From: Mesorhizobium sp.
GTDB taxonomy: Bacteria; Pseudomonadota; Alphaproteobacteria; Rhizobiales; Rhizobiaceae
Assembly: GCA_004017275.1 (NCBI GenBank)
Contig: SAKE01000002.1
Coordinates: forward strand, 127,411 to 191,410
Length of the DNA stretch: 64,000 nt
Direction of reading: 5' to 3'
Within the stretch, counting starts at the first letter, position 1. The number at the start of each line of letters is the position of its first letter. The notes beneath the pieces are model-generated. The model saw nothing but the letters and a program-made list of their open reading frames with translations. It was not told where the DNA came from and did not search any database. A program made the translations under genes and the position numbers. This document shows positions 7,171 to 15,150 of the stretch, piece by piece.

Positions 7171-8525
7171 TTCACCCACAAAATATCCGCGGTGCTTCCC
7201 ACGCCGCAAACCGGAGCCAGACATTGACCGCAAATCTCCCAGCCGCGCCCAGCCAGGACAGTGCTTCCCGGCAGGCGCTTGTGATGTCCACCATCGCCTT
7301 CACCGTCTGCTTCGCGGTGTGGACGATCTTTTCAATCATCGGCGTGCGCATAAAGCAGGACCTGGGGCTGAACGAAACCGAGTTCGGCCTGCTCGTCGGC
7401 ACGCCGATCCTGACCGGTTCGCTCGTGCGCATGGTGCTCGGCGTCTGGACCGACCGCTTTGGCGGACGGCTGGTCTACACCGCGACCATGCTTGCGGCCG
7501 CGGTCGCGACCTTCCTGCTGGCTTTTGCGCACACCTACGGGCAGATGCTGGTCGCCGCGCTCGGTGTCGGGCTCGCCGGTGGTTCCTTCGCCGTCGGTGT
7601 CGCATATGTCTCGCGCTTCTTCCCGGCCGGCAAACAGGGGACGGCCCTGGGTATTTTCGGCGTCGGCAATGTCGGGGCCGCGGTCACCAAGTTCGTCGCG
7701 CCGTTCGTGCTTCTTTCCTGGGGCTGGCAGTCGGTCGCGCTGATCTGGGCGGCAGCTCTCGTCGTCATGGCCGCCGTCTTCTGGTTCACCACCGGCGACG
7801 ATCCGGTCATCCGCGAACGCCGCGCCGGCAAGGCAGCACCCGCGAGAAGCTTCTGGCAGGAATTCGCGCCGCTCAAGAACCTGCAGGTCTGGCGCTTCGC
7901 CTTCTACTATTTCTTCGCCTTCGGTGCGTTCGTCGCGCTGTCGCTGTGGTTGCCGCGCTACCTGATCGGCGTCTACGGCTTCGGGCTTGCGACCGCCGGC
8001 ATGATCGGCGCGGCCTATTCGATCCCGGCAAGTGTCTTCCGCGCCTATGGCGGCGTGCTGTCCGACCGGATCGGCGCCCGCACCGTGCTCTACTGCACCT
8101 TCGCTGTCAGTGCCGTCGCGACCCTCGTTTTGTCTCTCCCCTCGGCAGACTACGTCGTGCGCGGCATCAGCGGGCCGATCGCCTTCCATTTCGAGATCGG
8201 CCCGCTGGCCTTCATAGCCGTTGCCTGCGTGCTCGGCTTCTTCATGAGCCTTGGCAAGGCCGCCGTCTACAAGCACATCCCGGCTTACTATCCGCAGAGT
8301 GTTGGCGCGGTCGGCGGCGTTGTCGGCATGATTGGCGGGCTCGGCGGCTTTATCCTGCCAATCGCCTTCGGCGCTCTCAACGACCTCACCGGCGTCTGGT
8401 CGAGCTGCTTCATGCTGCTCTTCGTCATCGTCGCCACCTGCTTTGCCTGGATGCATGTTTCCATCCGGCGGATGGAGCGCACGGCGGCTGCCGATGCTTC
8501 AGCTCTTTCCTACGCAGCTGAGTGA
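7167..8525 (+). CDS. narK: NarK/NasA-type MFS nitrate/nitrite transporter
   Basis: The 452-residue protein has about 12 membrane segments and the two nitrate-signature segments of the NNP family, GIFGVGNVGAAVTKFVAP and GAVGGVVGMIGGLGGFILP. The MFS loop motif is present as GVWTDRFGGR. It moves nitrate or nitrite across the inner membrane, in addition to the ABC system upstream, so the locus encodes two uptake routes. The N-terminal 30 residues are poorly hydrophobic and the true start could be a later codon, but the ATGA overlap with the upstream stub supports 7167. Confidence 0.9.
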   Translation: MIHPQNIRGASHAANRSQTLTANLPAAPSQDSASRQALVMSTIAFTVCFAVWTIFSIIGVRIKQDLGLNETEFGLLVGTPILTGSLVRMVLGVWTDRFGGRLVYTATMLAAAVATFLLAFAHTYGQMLVAALGVGLAGGSFAVGVAYVSRFFPAGKQGTALGIFGVGNVGAAVTKFVAPFVLLSWGWQSVALIWAAALVVMAAVFWFTTGDDPVIRERRAGKAAPARSFWQEFAPLKNLQVWRFAFYYFFAFGAFVALSLWLPRYLIGVYGFGLATAGMIGAAYSIPASVFRAYGGVLSDRIGARTVLYCTFAVSAVATLVLSLPSADYVVRGISGPIAFHFEIGPLAFIAVACVLGFFMSLGKAAVYKHIPAYYPQSVGAVGGVVGMIGGLGGFILPIAFGALNDLTGVWSSCFMLLFVIVATCFAWMHVSIRRMERTAAADASALSYAAE

Positions 8526-8545
8526 GACAGGAGCGGATCAGGACA

Positions 8546-10996
8546 ATGACCGAAAGACTCGTCATCATCGGCAACGGCATGGCCCCCGGGCGCATGCTGG
8601 AGCATCTCCTGGAAAAGGCGCCTGGGCGCTACCAGGTCACCATCTTCAATGCCGAGCCGCGCGTGAACTACGACCGCATCATGCTGTCGCCGGTTCTGTC
8701 GGGTGAAAAAGCCTATGAGGAGATCATCATCCATGGCGACGGCTGGTACATCAAGCACGGCATCACCCTCTACAAGGGCCACAAGATCGTCGCCATCGAC
8801 CGGCAGGCAAAGACCGTCACCTCCGATCACGGCGTGACCGAGCCCTACGACAAGCTCGTCATCGCCACAGGCTCGGTGCCGTTCATCATCCCGGTGCCGG
8901 GCCACAATTTGCCGGGCGTGCTGACCTATCGCGACCTCGACGACGTCCAGGCGATGATGCTTGCCGCACAGTCGCGGGCCAAGGCGGTCGTCATCGGCGG
9001 CGGCTTGCTCGGGCTCGAGGCCGCGGCCGGCCTTAACGCGCAAGGCATGGACGTCACCGTGCTGCATGTCATGCCGACATTGATGGAGCGCCAGCTCGAT
9101 CCCGCGGCCGGCTACTTGCTGCAGCGTGCCGTCGAACAGCGCGGCATCAAGGTTATCACCAAGGCCAACACCCAGGCGATCACGGGCAACGGCAAGGTCG
9201 AGCAGGTCGAGCTCGCCGACGGCACCGTCATCCCTGCGACGCTGGTGGTGATGGCTGTCGGCATCCGGCCGAACGCGGCAATCGCCAAGGAGGCCGGCAT
9301 TGCCGTCAATCGTGGCATCGTCGTCGACGCCGGTATGCGCAGCAACGATCCCGATATCTACGCGCTCGGCGAATGCGCCGAGGTCAACGGTCAGGTCTAT
9401 GGTCTGGTAGCACCGCTCTATGAGATGGCTCGTGTCGCCGCCAGCCAGCTCGCCGGCGACGAGGCTGCTGCCTTCGTTCACTCGGACACGCCGACCAAGC
9501 TCAAGGTCACCGGCATCGAACTGTTCTCGCTCGGAGACTTCGCCGATGGTGACGATCGCCAGGAGATCGTGCTGCGCGATGCTTCGGCCGGCGTCTACAA
9601 GCGGCTGGTGCTGAAGGACGACCGCATCATCGGTACCGTGCTCTATGGCGAGACGGCCGACGGCGCCTGGTTCAACGACCTGAAGAAGAAGCAGACCGAC
9701 ATATCGGAGATGCGCGACACGCTTATCTTCGGCCAGTCCTACCAGGGGGGTGCCCCACTGGACCCTATGGCGGCCGTTGCAGCCTTGCCGGATGATGCGG
9801 AAATCTGCGGCTGCAACGGCGTTTGCAAGGGAAAGATCACTGGCGCGATCACGGCCAAAGGCCTGACTTCGCTCGACGATGTGCGCGCCCACACCAAGGC
9901 GTCCGCCTCCTGCGGCTCCTGCACGGGCCTGGTCGAGAAGCTGATGGTGCTGACCCTCGGCGACACGTACAACCCCGCCGCCGTGCAGCCGATGTGCTCC
10001 TGCACCACCCTCGGCCATGACGAGGTCCGCCGGCTGATCAAGGCCAAGGGCCTGAAGACCATTCCGGCGGTCATGCAGGAACTGGAATGGACGACTTCCT
10101 GTGGCTGCGCCAAATGCCGGCCGGCGCTGAACTACTACCTCGTCTGCGACTGGCCGAACGACTACGCCGACGACTACCAGTCGCGCTTCATCAACGAGCG
10201 TGTCCACGCCAACATCCAGAAGGACGGCACCTATTCGGTGGTGCCGCGCATGTGGGGTGGGGTGACAAACGCCGCCGAACTGCGCGCAATCGCCGACGTC
10301 GTCGACAAGTTCGAAATCCCCATGGTCAAGGTCACCGGCGGCCAGCGCATCGATATGCTCGGCATCCGCAAGGAGGACCTGCCGGCGGTGTGGGCCGATC
10401 TCGGCCAGGCCGGCTTCGTCTCCGGCCACGCCTATGCCAAGGGGTTGCGCACGGTGAAGACCTGCGTCGGCTCCGACTGGTGCCGCTTCGGCACGCAGGA
10501 TTCGACGGGATTTGGCGTCCGCATCGAAAAATTCATGTGGGGCTCGTGGACGCCGGCCAAGGTCAAAATGGCGGTGTCGGGCTGCCCGCGCAACTGCGCC
10601 GAGGCGACCTGCAAGGATGTCGGCGTGATCTGCGTCGACTCCGGCTACGAGATCCATTTCGCCGGTGCGGCCGGCCTCGACATCAAGGGCACCGAAGTGC
10701 TCGGCCTGGTCAAGACCGAGGACGAAGCGCTGGAGCATATCGTAGCGTTGACGCAGATGTATCGCGAGCAGGGCCGCTATCTCGAGCGCATCTACAAATG
10801 GGCCAAGCGCATCGGCATCCCCGAGATCAAGCGCCAGATCATGGACGATGGCGAGAAGCGCAAGGCCTATTACGACCGCTTCGTCTTCAGCCAGAAATTC
10901 GCCCAGGTCGACCCGTGGTCGGAGCGCGTTTCCGGCAAGGACAAGCACGAATTCCGGCCGATGGCCTCGGTCGGCTTTGCGCAGGCGGCGGAGTGA
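8546..10996 (+). CDS. nirB: NADH-dependent assimilatory nitrite reductase, large subunit
   Basis: The 816-residue protein contains an FAD-binding start (LVIIGNGMAPGRMLE), an NAD site (VVIGGGLLGLEAAAG), a BFD-like [2Fe-2S] domain (CGCNGVCKG ... CGSCTG, about residues 415-475), and the sulfite/nitrite reductase half with the [4Fe-4S]-siroheme cysteines in CVGSDWCRFG and SGCPRNCAEATC. It reduces nitrite to ammonium with electrons from NADH. The start ATG at 8546 sits after AGGAGCGGATCAGGACA; a GTG at 8522 is possible but has no benefit. It overlaps nirD by one base. Confidence 0.95.
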   Translation: MTERLVIIGNGMAPGRMLEHLLEKAPGRYQVTIFNAEPRVNYDRIMLSPVLSGEKAYEEIIIHGDGWYIKHGITLYKGHKIVAIDRQAKTVTSDHGVTEPYDKLVIATGSVPFIIPVPGHNLPGVLTYRDLDDVQAMMLAAQSRAKAVVIGGGLLGLEAAAGLNAQGMDVTVLHVMPTLMERQLDPAAGYLLQRAVEQRGIKVITKANTQAITGNGKVEQVELADGTVIPATLVVMAVGIRPNAAIAKEAGIAVNRGIVVDAGMRSNDPDIYALGECAEVNGQVYGLVAPLYEMARVAASQLAGDEAAAFVHSDTPTKLKVTGIELFSLGDFADGDDRQEIVLRDASAGVYKRLVLKDDRIIGTVLYGETADGAWFNDLKKKQTDISEMRDTLIFGQSYQGGAPLDPMAAVAALPDDAEICGCNGVCKGKITGAITAKGLTSLDDVRAHTKASASCGSCTGLVEKLMVLTLGDTYNPAAVQPMCSCTTLGHDEVRRLIKAKGLKTIPAVMQELEWTTSCGCAKCRPALNYYLVCDWPNDYADDYQSRFINERVHANIQKDGTYSVVPRMWGGVTNAAELRAIADVVDKFEIPMVKVTGGQRIDMLGIRKEDLPAVWADLGQAGFVSGHAYAKGLRTVKTCVGSDWCRFGTQDSTGFGVRIEKFMWGSWTPAKVKMAVSGCPRNCAEATCKDVGVICVDSGYEIHFAGAAGLDIKGTEVLGLVKTEDEALEHIVALTQMYREQGRYLERIYKWAKRIGIPEIKRQIMDDGEKRKAYYDRFVFSQKFAQVDPWSERVSGKDKHEFRPMASVGFAQAAE

Positions 10997-11331
10997 TGGA
11001 GATGAACTGGATAGCAATCGGCTCCATCTCCGACATCCCGCGCCGCGGCGCGCGCTGTGTGGCCACCCCGGAAGGCAAGATCGCCGTCTTTCGCACCGTG
11101 GACGATCAGGTCTACGCCATCGACGACCATTGCCCGCATAGAGGTGGGCCGCTCAGCCAGGGCATCGTGCATGGCACGGCGGTGACCTGTCCTTTGCACA
11201 ATTGGGTGATTTCGCTGGAGACGGGCAAAGCGCTCGGCGCCGACGAGGGCGTGGTGCGCACCATTCCGGTGCGGGTCGAAGGCGAGCGTCTGTTCATCGC
11301 GCTGGAAGCGCTGGCCAGCCGCGCGGCCTGA
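10996..11331 (+). CDS. nirD: Nitrite reductase small subunit, Rieske-type
   Basis: The 111-residue protein has a Rieske-like [2Fe-2S] fold with CPHRGGPL and CPLHNW, supplying all four ligands (Cys-His and Cys-His). Many NirD proteins lack these ligands, so this one belongs to the cluster-bearing type. It overlaps the nirB stop (TGATG) and precedes nasA by three bases. A second ATG six bases in (MNWIAIG) is an alternative start. Confidence 0.92.
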   Translation: MEMNWIAIGSISDIPRRGARCVATPEGKIAVFRTVDDQVYAIDDHCPHRGGPLSQGIVHGTAVTCPLHNWVISLETGKALGADEGVVRTIPVRVEGERLFIALEALASRAA

Positions 11332-11334
11332 ACC

Positions 11335-14199
11335 ATGGAGATTGACGAAGCGCGCGAGGTGAGGACCACCTGCCCCTATTGCGGGGTGGGCTGCGGCGTG
11401 CTGGCGAAGGTCGCCGCGGACGGGCAAGTGTCCGTCCGCGGCGACCCCGACCATCCGGCCAATTTCGGCCGGCTCTGCTCCAAGGGCTCGGCACTGGCCG
11501 AGACCATCGACCTCGACGGCAGGCTGCTTTACCCGGAGATTCACGGCCGCCGCGCCGGCTGGGACGAGGCGCTCGACCTTGTCGCCTCGACCTTCTCGCA
11601 AACCATCGCCGAGCACGGACCCGATGCGGTTGCCTTCTATGTCTCCGGCCAATTGCTGACCGAGGATTATTACGTCGCCAACAAGCTGATGAAGGGTTTT
11701 GTCGGCTCGGCCAACATCGACACCAATTCGCGCCTGTGCATGGCCTCCTCGGTCGCCGGCCACCGCCGCGCCTTCGGCTCCGACACCGTGCCGGGAACCT
11801 ATGAGGATCTGGAACTCGCCGATCTTATCGTGCTGGTTGGTTCCAACCTCGCCTGGTGCCATCCCGTGCTCTACCAGCGCATCGCGGCGGCGCGGGAAAA
11901 GCGGCCGGAGATGAAGATCGTGCTGGTCGATCCGCGCCGCACCATGACATCAGACATTGCCGACATGCATCTGGCGATCGCGCCGGACGGCGACGTCGCT
12001 TTGTTCACGGGGCTGCTCTCTTATCTCGGGCAGCACAATGCGCTGGATCGCGCCTACATCACGACGCACACGACTGGCTTCGGGCAAGCGCTTTTCGCTG
12101 CCTCGGCGCTCGATCTTGCCGGCGTCGCCACCGCCACGGGCCTGAGCGAGGACGAGCTTGGCCGTTTCTACAGCCTATTCGCGGCAACGGCGAAAACGGT
12201 GACGGTTTATAGCCAGGGCGTGAACCAGTCGTCTTCGGGCACCGACAAGGTCAACGCCATCATCAACTGCCATCTCGCCACCGGCCGGATAGGCAAACCG
12301 GGGGCAGGGCCGTTCTCTGTGACCGGCCAGCCCAACGCCATGGGCGGGCGGGAGGTCGGCGGTATGGCCAACATGCTGGCCGCCCATATGGAGATCGAAA
12401 ACCCGGAACATCGCGACCGCGTGCAGCGCTTCTGGAATGCGCCTGATGTCGCGCAAAAGCCCGGACTGAAGGCGGTCGAGATGTTCCAGGCGCTGGCCGA
12501 CGGACGCATCAAGGCGTTGTGGATCATGGCCACCAACCCGGTCGATTCGATGCCGGATGCCGACGCTGTCGAAGCGGCGATCAAGGCCTGCCCGTTCGTG
12601 GTGGTATCGGACGTGCTGGCCCAGACCGACACCGTTCGTCACGCCCATGTCCGGCTGCCCGCCGCCGCCTGGGGCGAGAAGGACGGCATCGTTACCAATT
12701 CCGAACGCCGGGTGTCGCGCCAACGCGCTTTTTTGGAGCTGCCTGGCGAGGCAAGGCCCGACTGGCAGATTGTCGTCGAGGTCGGTAGGCGGATGGGGTT
12801 TGGCGGGGCGTTTTCCTATGAGACGCCGGCAGAGGTGTTCGCCGAACACGCCGCGCTGTCGGGGTTCGAGAATGATGGCGCGCGGGATTTCGATATTGGG
12901 GCTTATGCTGGTGTCAATGAAGGAGACTACAACGCATTGGAGCCGTTCCAATGGCCAGCGCCGAGCCAAGCCGCCCCCCTCTGGCCTGCCGGCCATCTCC
13001 CCCTCAAGGGGGGAGATCGGCTGTTGCTACAGCCTTCGCCAACTGCCAACGTCGCAAAACGAGGGCAGTCGGTGAAGCTGCCAATCTCCCCCCTTGAGGG
13101 GGAGATGGCCGGCAGGCCAGAGGGGGGCGCTCAAGCTGGAGGTTGGCCAGAAGGGGGCGGCACGACTGGGCGCCAACCCACCCGCTTCTTCGCCAACGGC
13201 GATTTCTACACACCCGACCGTAAGGCGCGCTTCATCGCCATCCGCCCCACTGTCGAAATCCGCACCAGTCCCGACTATCCGCTGATCCTCAACACCGGCC
13301 GCATCCGTGACCATTGGCACACCATGACGCGGACGGGGAAAAGCCCGCGGCTTTCGCAGCACATCGCTGAGCCATTCGTCGAAATCCACCCGGCGGATGC
13401 GCTACGCTTCGGCATCGGCGACGCCGACATCGTGCGCGTTTCCAACCCGCGCGGTGACGTGCTGGTGCGCGCGCTGGTGACGGCGCGCCAGCGCCAGGGC
13501 AGCCTGTTTGCACCGATGCACTGGACCGATCAGTTTTCGGCAAGGGGCCGGCTCGACACGCTGACCGCGCCGCTGACCGATCCCATTTCCGGTCAGCCGG
13601 CGCTGAAACATGTCGCCGCCCGCATCGAGAAATTCGCCGCGAAAGCCTTCGGCTTTGCCGTGATGCGGCAGAGGCCGGAGCCGGATACCGCGGCCTATTG
13701 GGCCGTGGCCAAATGCAAGGGCGGCTGGCGGGTCGAACTGGCCTTTGCCGACGACGACATCGATTGGGCGGGTTTTGCCGGATCACTGTTCGGCGCTCCG
13801 CCCGGAGCCGAAATGTCAGCCTATCATGATCGCGACGCCGGCCAGCATCGCATCGCCGCCTTCGACGGCGATCGATTGTTGGGCGCCTTGTTCGTCGCGC
13901 CCGGCCCCGTCGCCGTGTCGCGCGGCTGGGCGGCGGACCAATTGAGTGCCGATCATGTCGACCGGCGCGGCAGGCTGGCGATCGTGGCCGGGCGGCCGGG
14001 TGGGGTCGACGTCGACCGCGGCGCCATCGTTTGCTCCTGTTTCGGCGTCGGCGCCAACCAGATCGCGGAGGCGGTGCGCCACGGCTGCGGCAGCGTCGCG
14101 GCAATCGGCGCGGCCCTGCATGCCGGCACGAATTGCGGCTCCTGCCGCGCCGAGATCAGGGTCATAGTCGACGCACAGAGCCTTCAAGCAGCCGAGTGA
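11335..14199 (+). CDS. nasA: Assimilatory nitrate reductase catalytic subunit, with in-frame repeat insertion
   Basis: The 954-residue protein has an N-terminal [4Fe-4S] motif (CPYCGVGCGVL ... CSKGSA), a Mo-bis-MGD catalytic domain to about residue 545, a molybdopterin dinucleotide-binding domain from about 640 to 760, and a C-terminal BFD-like [2Fe-2S] segment (VCSCFGVG ... NCGSCRAE). It reduces nitrate to nitrite in the cytoplasm. Residues about 546-610 are encoded by a 160-bp palindrome and flanking repeat sequence (12971-13165) and are rich in Pro and Gly (LWPAGHLPLKGG, LPISPLEGEMAGRPEGG). They fall in the linker between domains. No siroheme or molybdenum cofactor gene follows. Confidence 0.93.
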   Translation: MEIDEAREVRTTCPYCGVGCGVLAKVAADGQVSVRGDPDHPANFGRLCSKGSALAETIDLDGRLLYPEIHGRRAGWDEALDLVASTFSQTIAEHGPDAVAFYVSGQLLTEDYYVANKLMKGFVGSANIDTNSRLCMASSVAGHRRAFGSDTVPGTYEDLELADLIVLVGSNLAWCHPVLYQRIAAAREKRPEMKIVLVDPRRTMTSDIADMHLAIAPDGDVALFTGLLSYLGQHNALDRAYITTHTTGFGQALFAASALDLAGVATATGLSEDELGRFYSLFAATAKTVTVYSQGVNQSSSGTDKVNAIINCHLATGRIGKPGAGPFSVTGQPNAMGGREVGGMANMLAAHMEIENPEHRDRVQRFWNAPDVAQKPGLKAVEMFQALADGRIKALWIMATNPVDSMPDADAVEAAIKACPFVVVSDVLAQTDTVRHAHVRLPAAAWGEKDGIVTNSERRVSRQRAFLELPGEARPDWQIVVEVGRRMGFGGAFSYETPAEVFAEHAALSGFENDGARDFDIGAYAGVNEGDYNALEPFQWPAPSQAAPLWPAGHLPLKGGDRLLLQPSPTANVAKRGQSVKLPISPLEGEMAGRPEGGAQAGGWPEGGGTTGRQPTRFFANGDFYTPDRKARFIAIRPTVEIRTSPDYPLILNTGRIRDHWHTMTRTGKSPRLSQHIAEPFVEIHPADALRFGIGDADIVRVSNPRGDVLVRALVTARQRQGSLFAPMHWTDQFSARGRLDTLTAPLTDPISGQPALKHVAARIEKFAAKAFGFAVMRQRPEPDTAAYWAVAKCKGGWRVELAFADDDIDWAGFAGSLFGAPPGAEMSAYHDRDAGQHRIAAFDGDRLLGALFVAPGPVAVSRGWAADQLSADHVDRRGRLAIVAGRPGGVDVDRGAIVCSCFGVGANQIAEAVRHGCGSVAAIGAALHAGTNCGSCRAEIRVIVDAQSLQAAE
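12971..13130 (+). repeat. Palindromic repeat inserted in frame in nasA
   Basis: Two 50-base arms (12971-13020 and 13081-13130) are near-perfect inverted repeats, differing at the outermost and near-last bases. They enclose 60 bases. Each arm carries its own small palindrome CTCCCCCTCAAGGGGGGAG. A further partial arm (TTGGCCAGAAGGGGGCGG) follows to about 13165. A second copy of the element lies at 41965-42123. Confidence 0.9.
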
Positions 14200-14297
14200 T
14201 TGTCTTCGCCAAGGGGCCTGCACGACGGCGCGGCTTGGGCTATGGTGGTGCAAGCGTGCAGCGTCGCGCATGAATCGTCTTCAGTCAGGGTCATCCA

Positions 14298-14555
14298 ATG
14301 GCAAATCCCCCGCGCCGACCGACAAATCCGATGACGGCCGCCGAAGCGGCTTTCAAGCCAATCAAGAAGCCGGCTGCTCCGGTGCGTGAGCCCTCGGCCG
14401 CTCCAGGCGTCAGGGAGCTTGTTTCGATCCGGATCGACCGCGCCGTGCTGGACCACTTTCAGGAGGATGGTCCCGGCTGGCAGGACCGCATCAACGACGC
14501 CTTGCGGCAGGCGATTGAAGGCAAGCCGACGGCCAGCGGTTCGGACGACGAGTAG
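14298..14555 (+). CDS. BrnA-like antitoxin domain protein without a visible toxin
   Basis: The 85-residue protein has a Pro/Ala-rich N-terminal half and a C-terminal segment VSIRIDRAVLDHFQEDGPG followed by WQDRINDALRQAI, matching the ribbon-helix-helix domain of BrnA antitoxins. No BrnT-like toxin gene is next to it on either strand, so it may be an orphan regulator. Its last 22 codons overlap the end of the cupin gene on the other strand. Confidence 0.7.
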   Translation: MANPPRRPTNPMTAAEAAFKPIKKPAAPVREPSAAPGVRELVSIRIDRAVLDHFQEDGPGWQDRINDALRQAIEGKPTASGSDDE

Positions 14556-15141
14556 CGCTCGTCGCTTCGTCATCCACGGGCGGAGCAAGGAGCGTAGCGA
14601 CGCGGCGCAGACCCGAGGATCCATGCCGCGACTTCAGAGCGCTGCAACGGTGCAGAATTCTGTTCCGCTGCATTCTTCGATAGCTGTCACGGAATGGATC
14701 CCAGGGTCTCCGCGACGGAGCTTCGCTCCTGCTTCGCCCTGGGATGACGAAGTTGGGGAGGCTTCGGCCAAAGCGGACGTCGTCTCCTGCTTCGAAGTGC
14801 AGGATGTAGAGCTTCCGCGTCTTCTCGTGGATCGTCCATTCGCCTTTCCAGCCTTTCGGCAGCACCAGCATTTCGCCGGGGCCGACATCCTCGCTGCGGC
14901 CGTCGGGACCATGTAGCGAGACCCGGCCCGAGACGATGTGGCAGGTTTCGGAATTGCTGTCGCGCGACGCGGTGAAGCGGCCGGGCGTGCACTCCCAGAC
15001 GCCGACTTCCAGCGTGCCGTCCGGCGAGGTCCACAATGTCTTCGACGCTTCGAGCTGATCGCCGCTGATCGAGGTCGGCTTGAGGTCAGGCTCGCCGAGA
15101 TCGATGGAAGCGAGGTGGGCGAAGGTCTGGAAGTCGGTCAT
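14491..15141 (-). CDS. Cupin-domain protein with repeat-derived tail
   Basis: Residues 1-130 form a cupin_3 (DUF861) domain: TSPDGTLEVGVWECTPGRF, then ETCHIVSGRVSLHGPDGR and PGEMLVLPKGWKGEW. Such proteins often bind a metal and act in ureide or amino-compound metabolism. It lies nine bases downstream of the flavoprotein gene at 15151, so the two are probably cotranscribed. From about residue 131 (NFVIPGRSRSEAPSRRPWD onward) the sequence is encoded by a palindromic repeat at 14565-14752; the family normally ends near that point. The original stop has been lost and the tail is probably a neutral addition. Confidence 0.8.
   Translation of the reverse strand: MTDFQTFAHLASIDLGEPDLKPTSISGDQLEASKTLWTSPDGTLEVGVWECTPGRFTASRDSNSETCHIVSGRVSLHGPDGRSEDVGPGEMLVLPKGWKGEWTIHEKTRKLYILHFEAGDDVRFGRSLPNFVIPGRSRSEAPSRRPWDPFRDSYRRMQRNRILHRCSALKSRHGSSGLRRVATLLAPPVDDEATSATRRPNRWPSACLQSPAARRR
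14565..14752 (-). repeat. Palindromic repeat forming the cupin C-terminus
   Basis: The ends CTTCGTCATCCACGGGCGG and CGCCCTGGGATGACGAAG are imperfect inverted repeats that also pair further in (GAGGATCCATG with GGAATGGATCCC). In translation it gives the strings GRSRSEAPSRR and GRSKERSDAA, which I recognise from spurious ends of many rhizobial proteins. It is unrelated in sequence to the nasA palindrome. Confidence 0.75.
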
Positions 15142-15150
15142 GGCAGTCTC

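Noticed and set aside
8510-11017. 835-codon open frame antisense to nirB
   Set aside because: It mirrors a gene with strong GC bias in the third codon position, and its translation has no domain structure.
14565-14752. Insertion sequence
   Set aside because: It is under 200 bp with no transposase frame; it is a short palindromic repeat.
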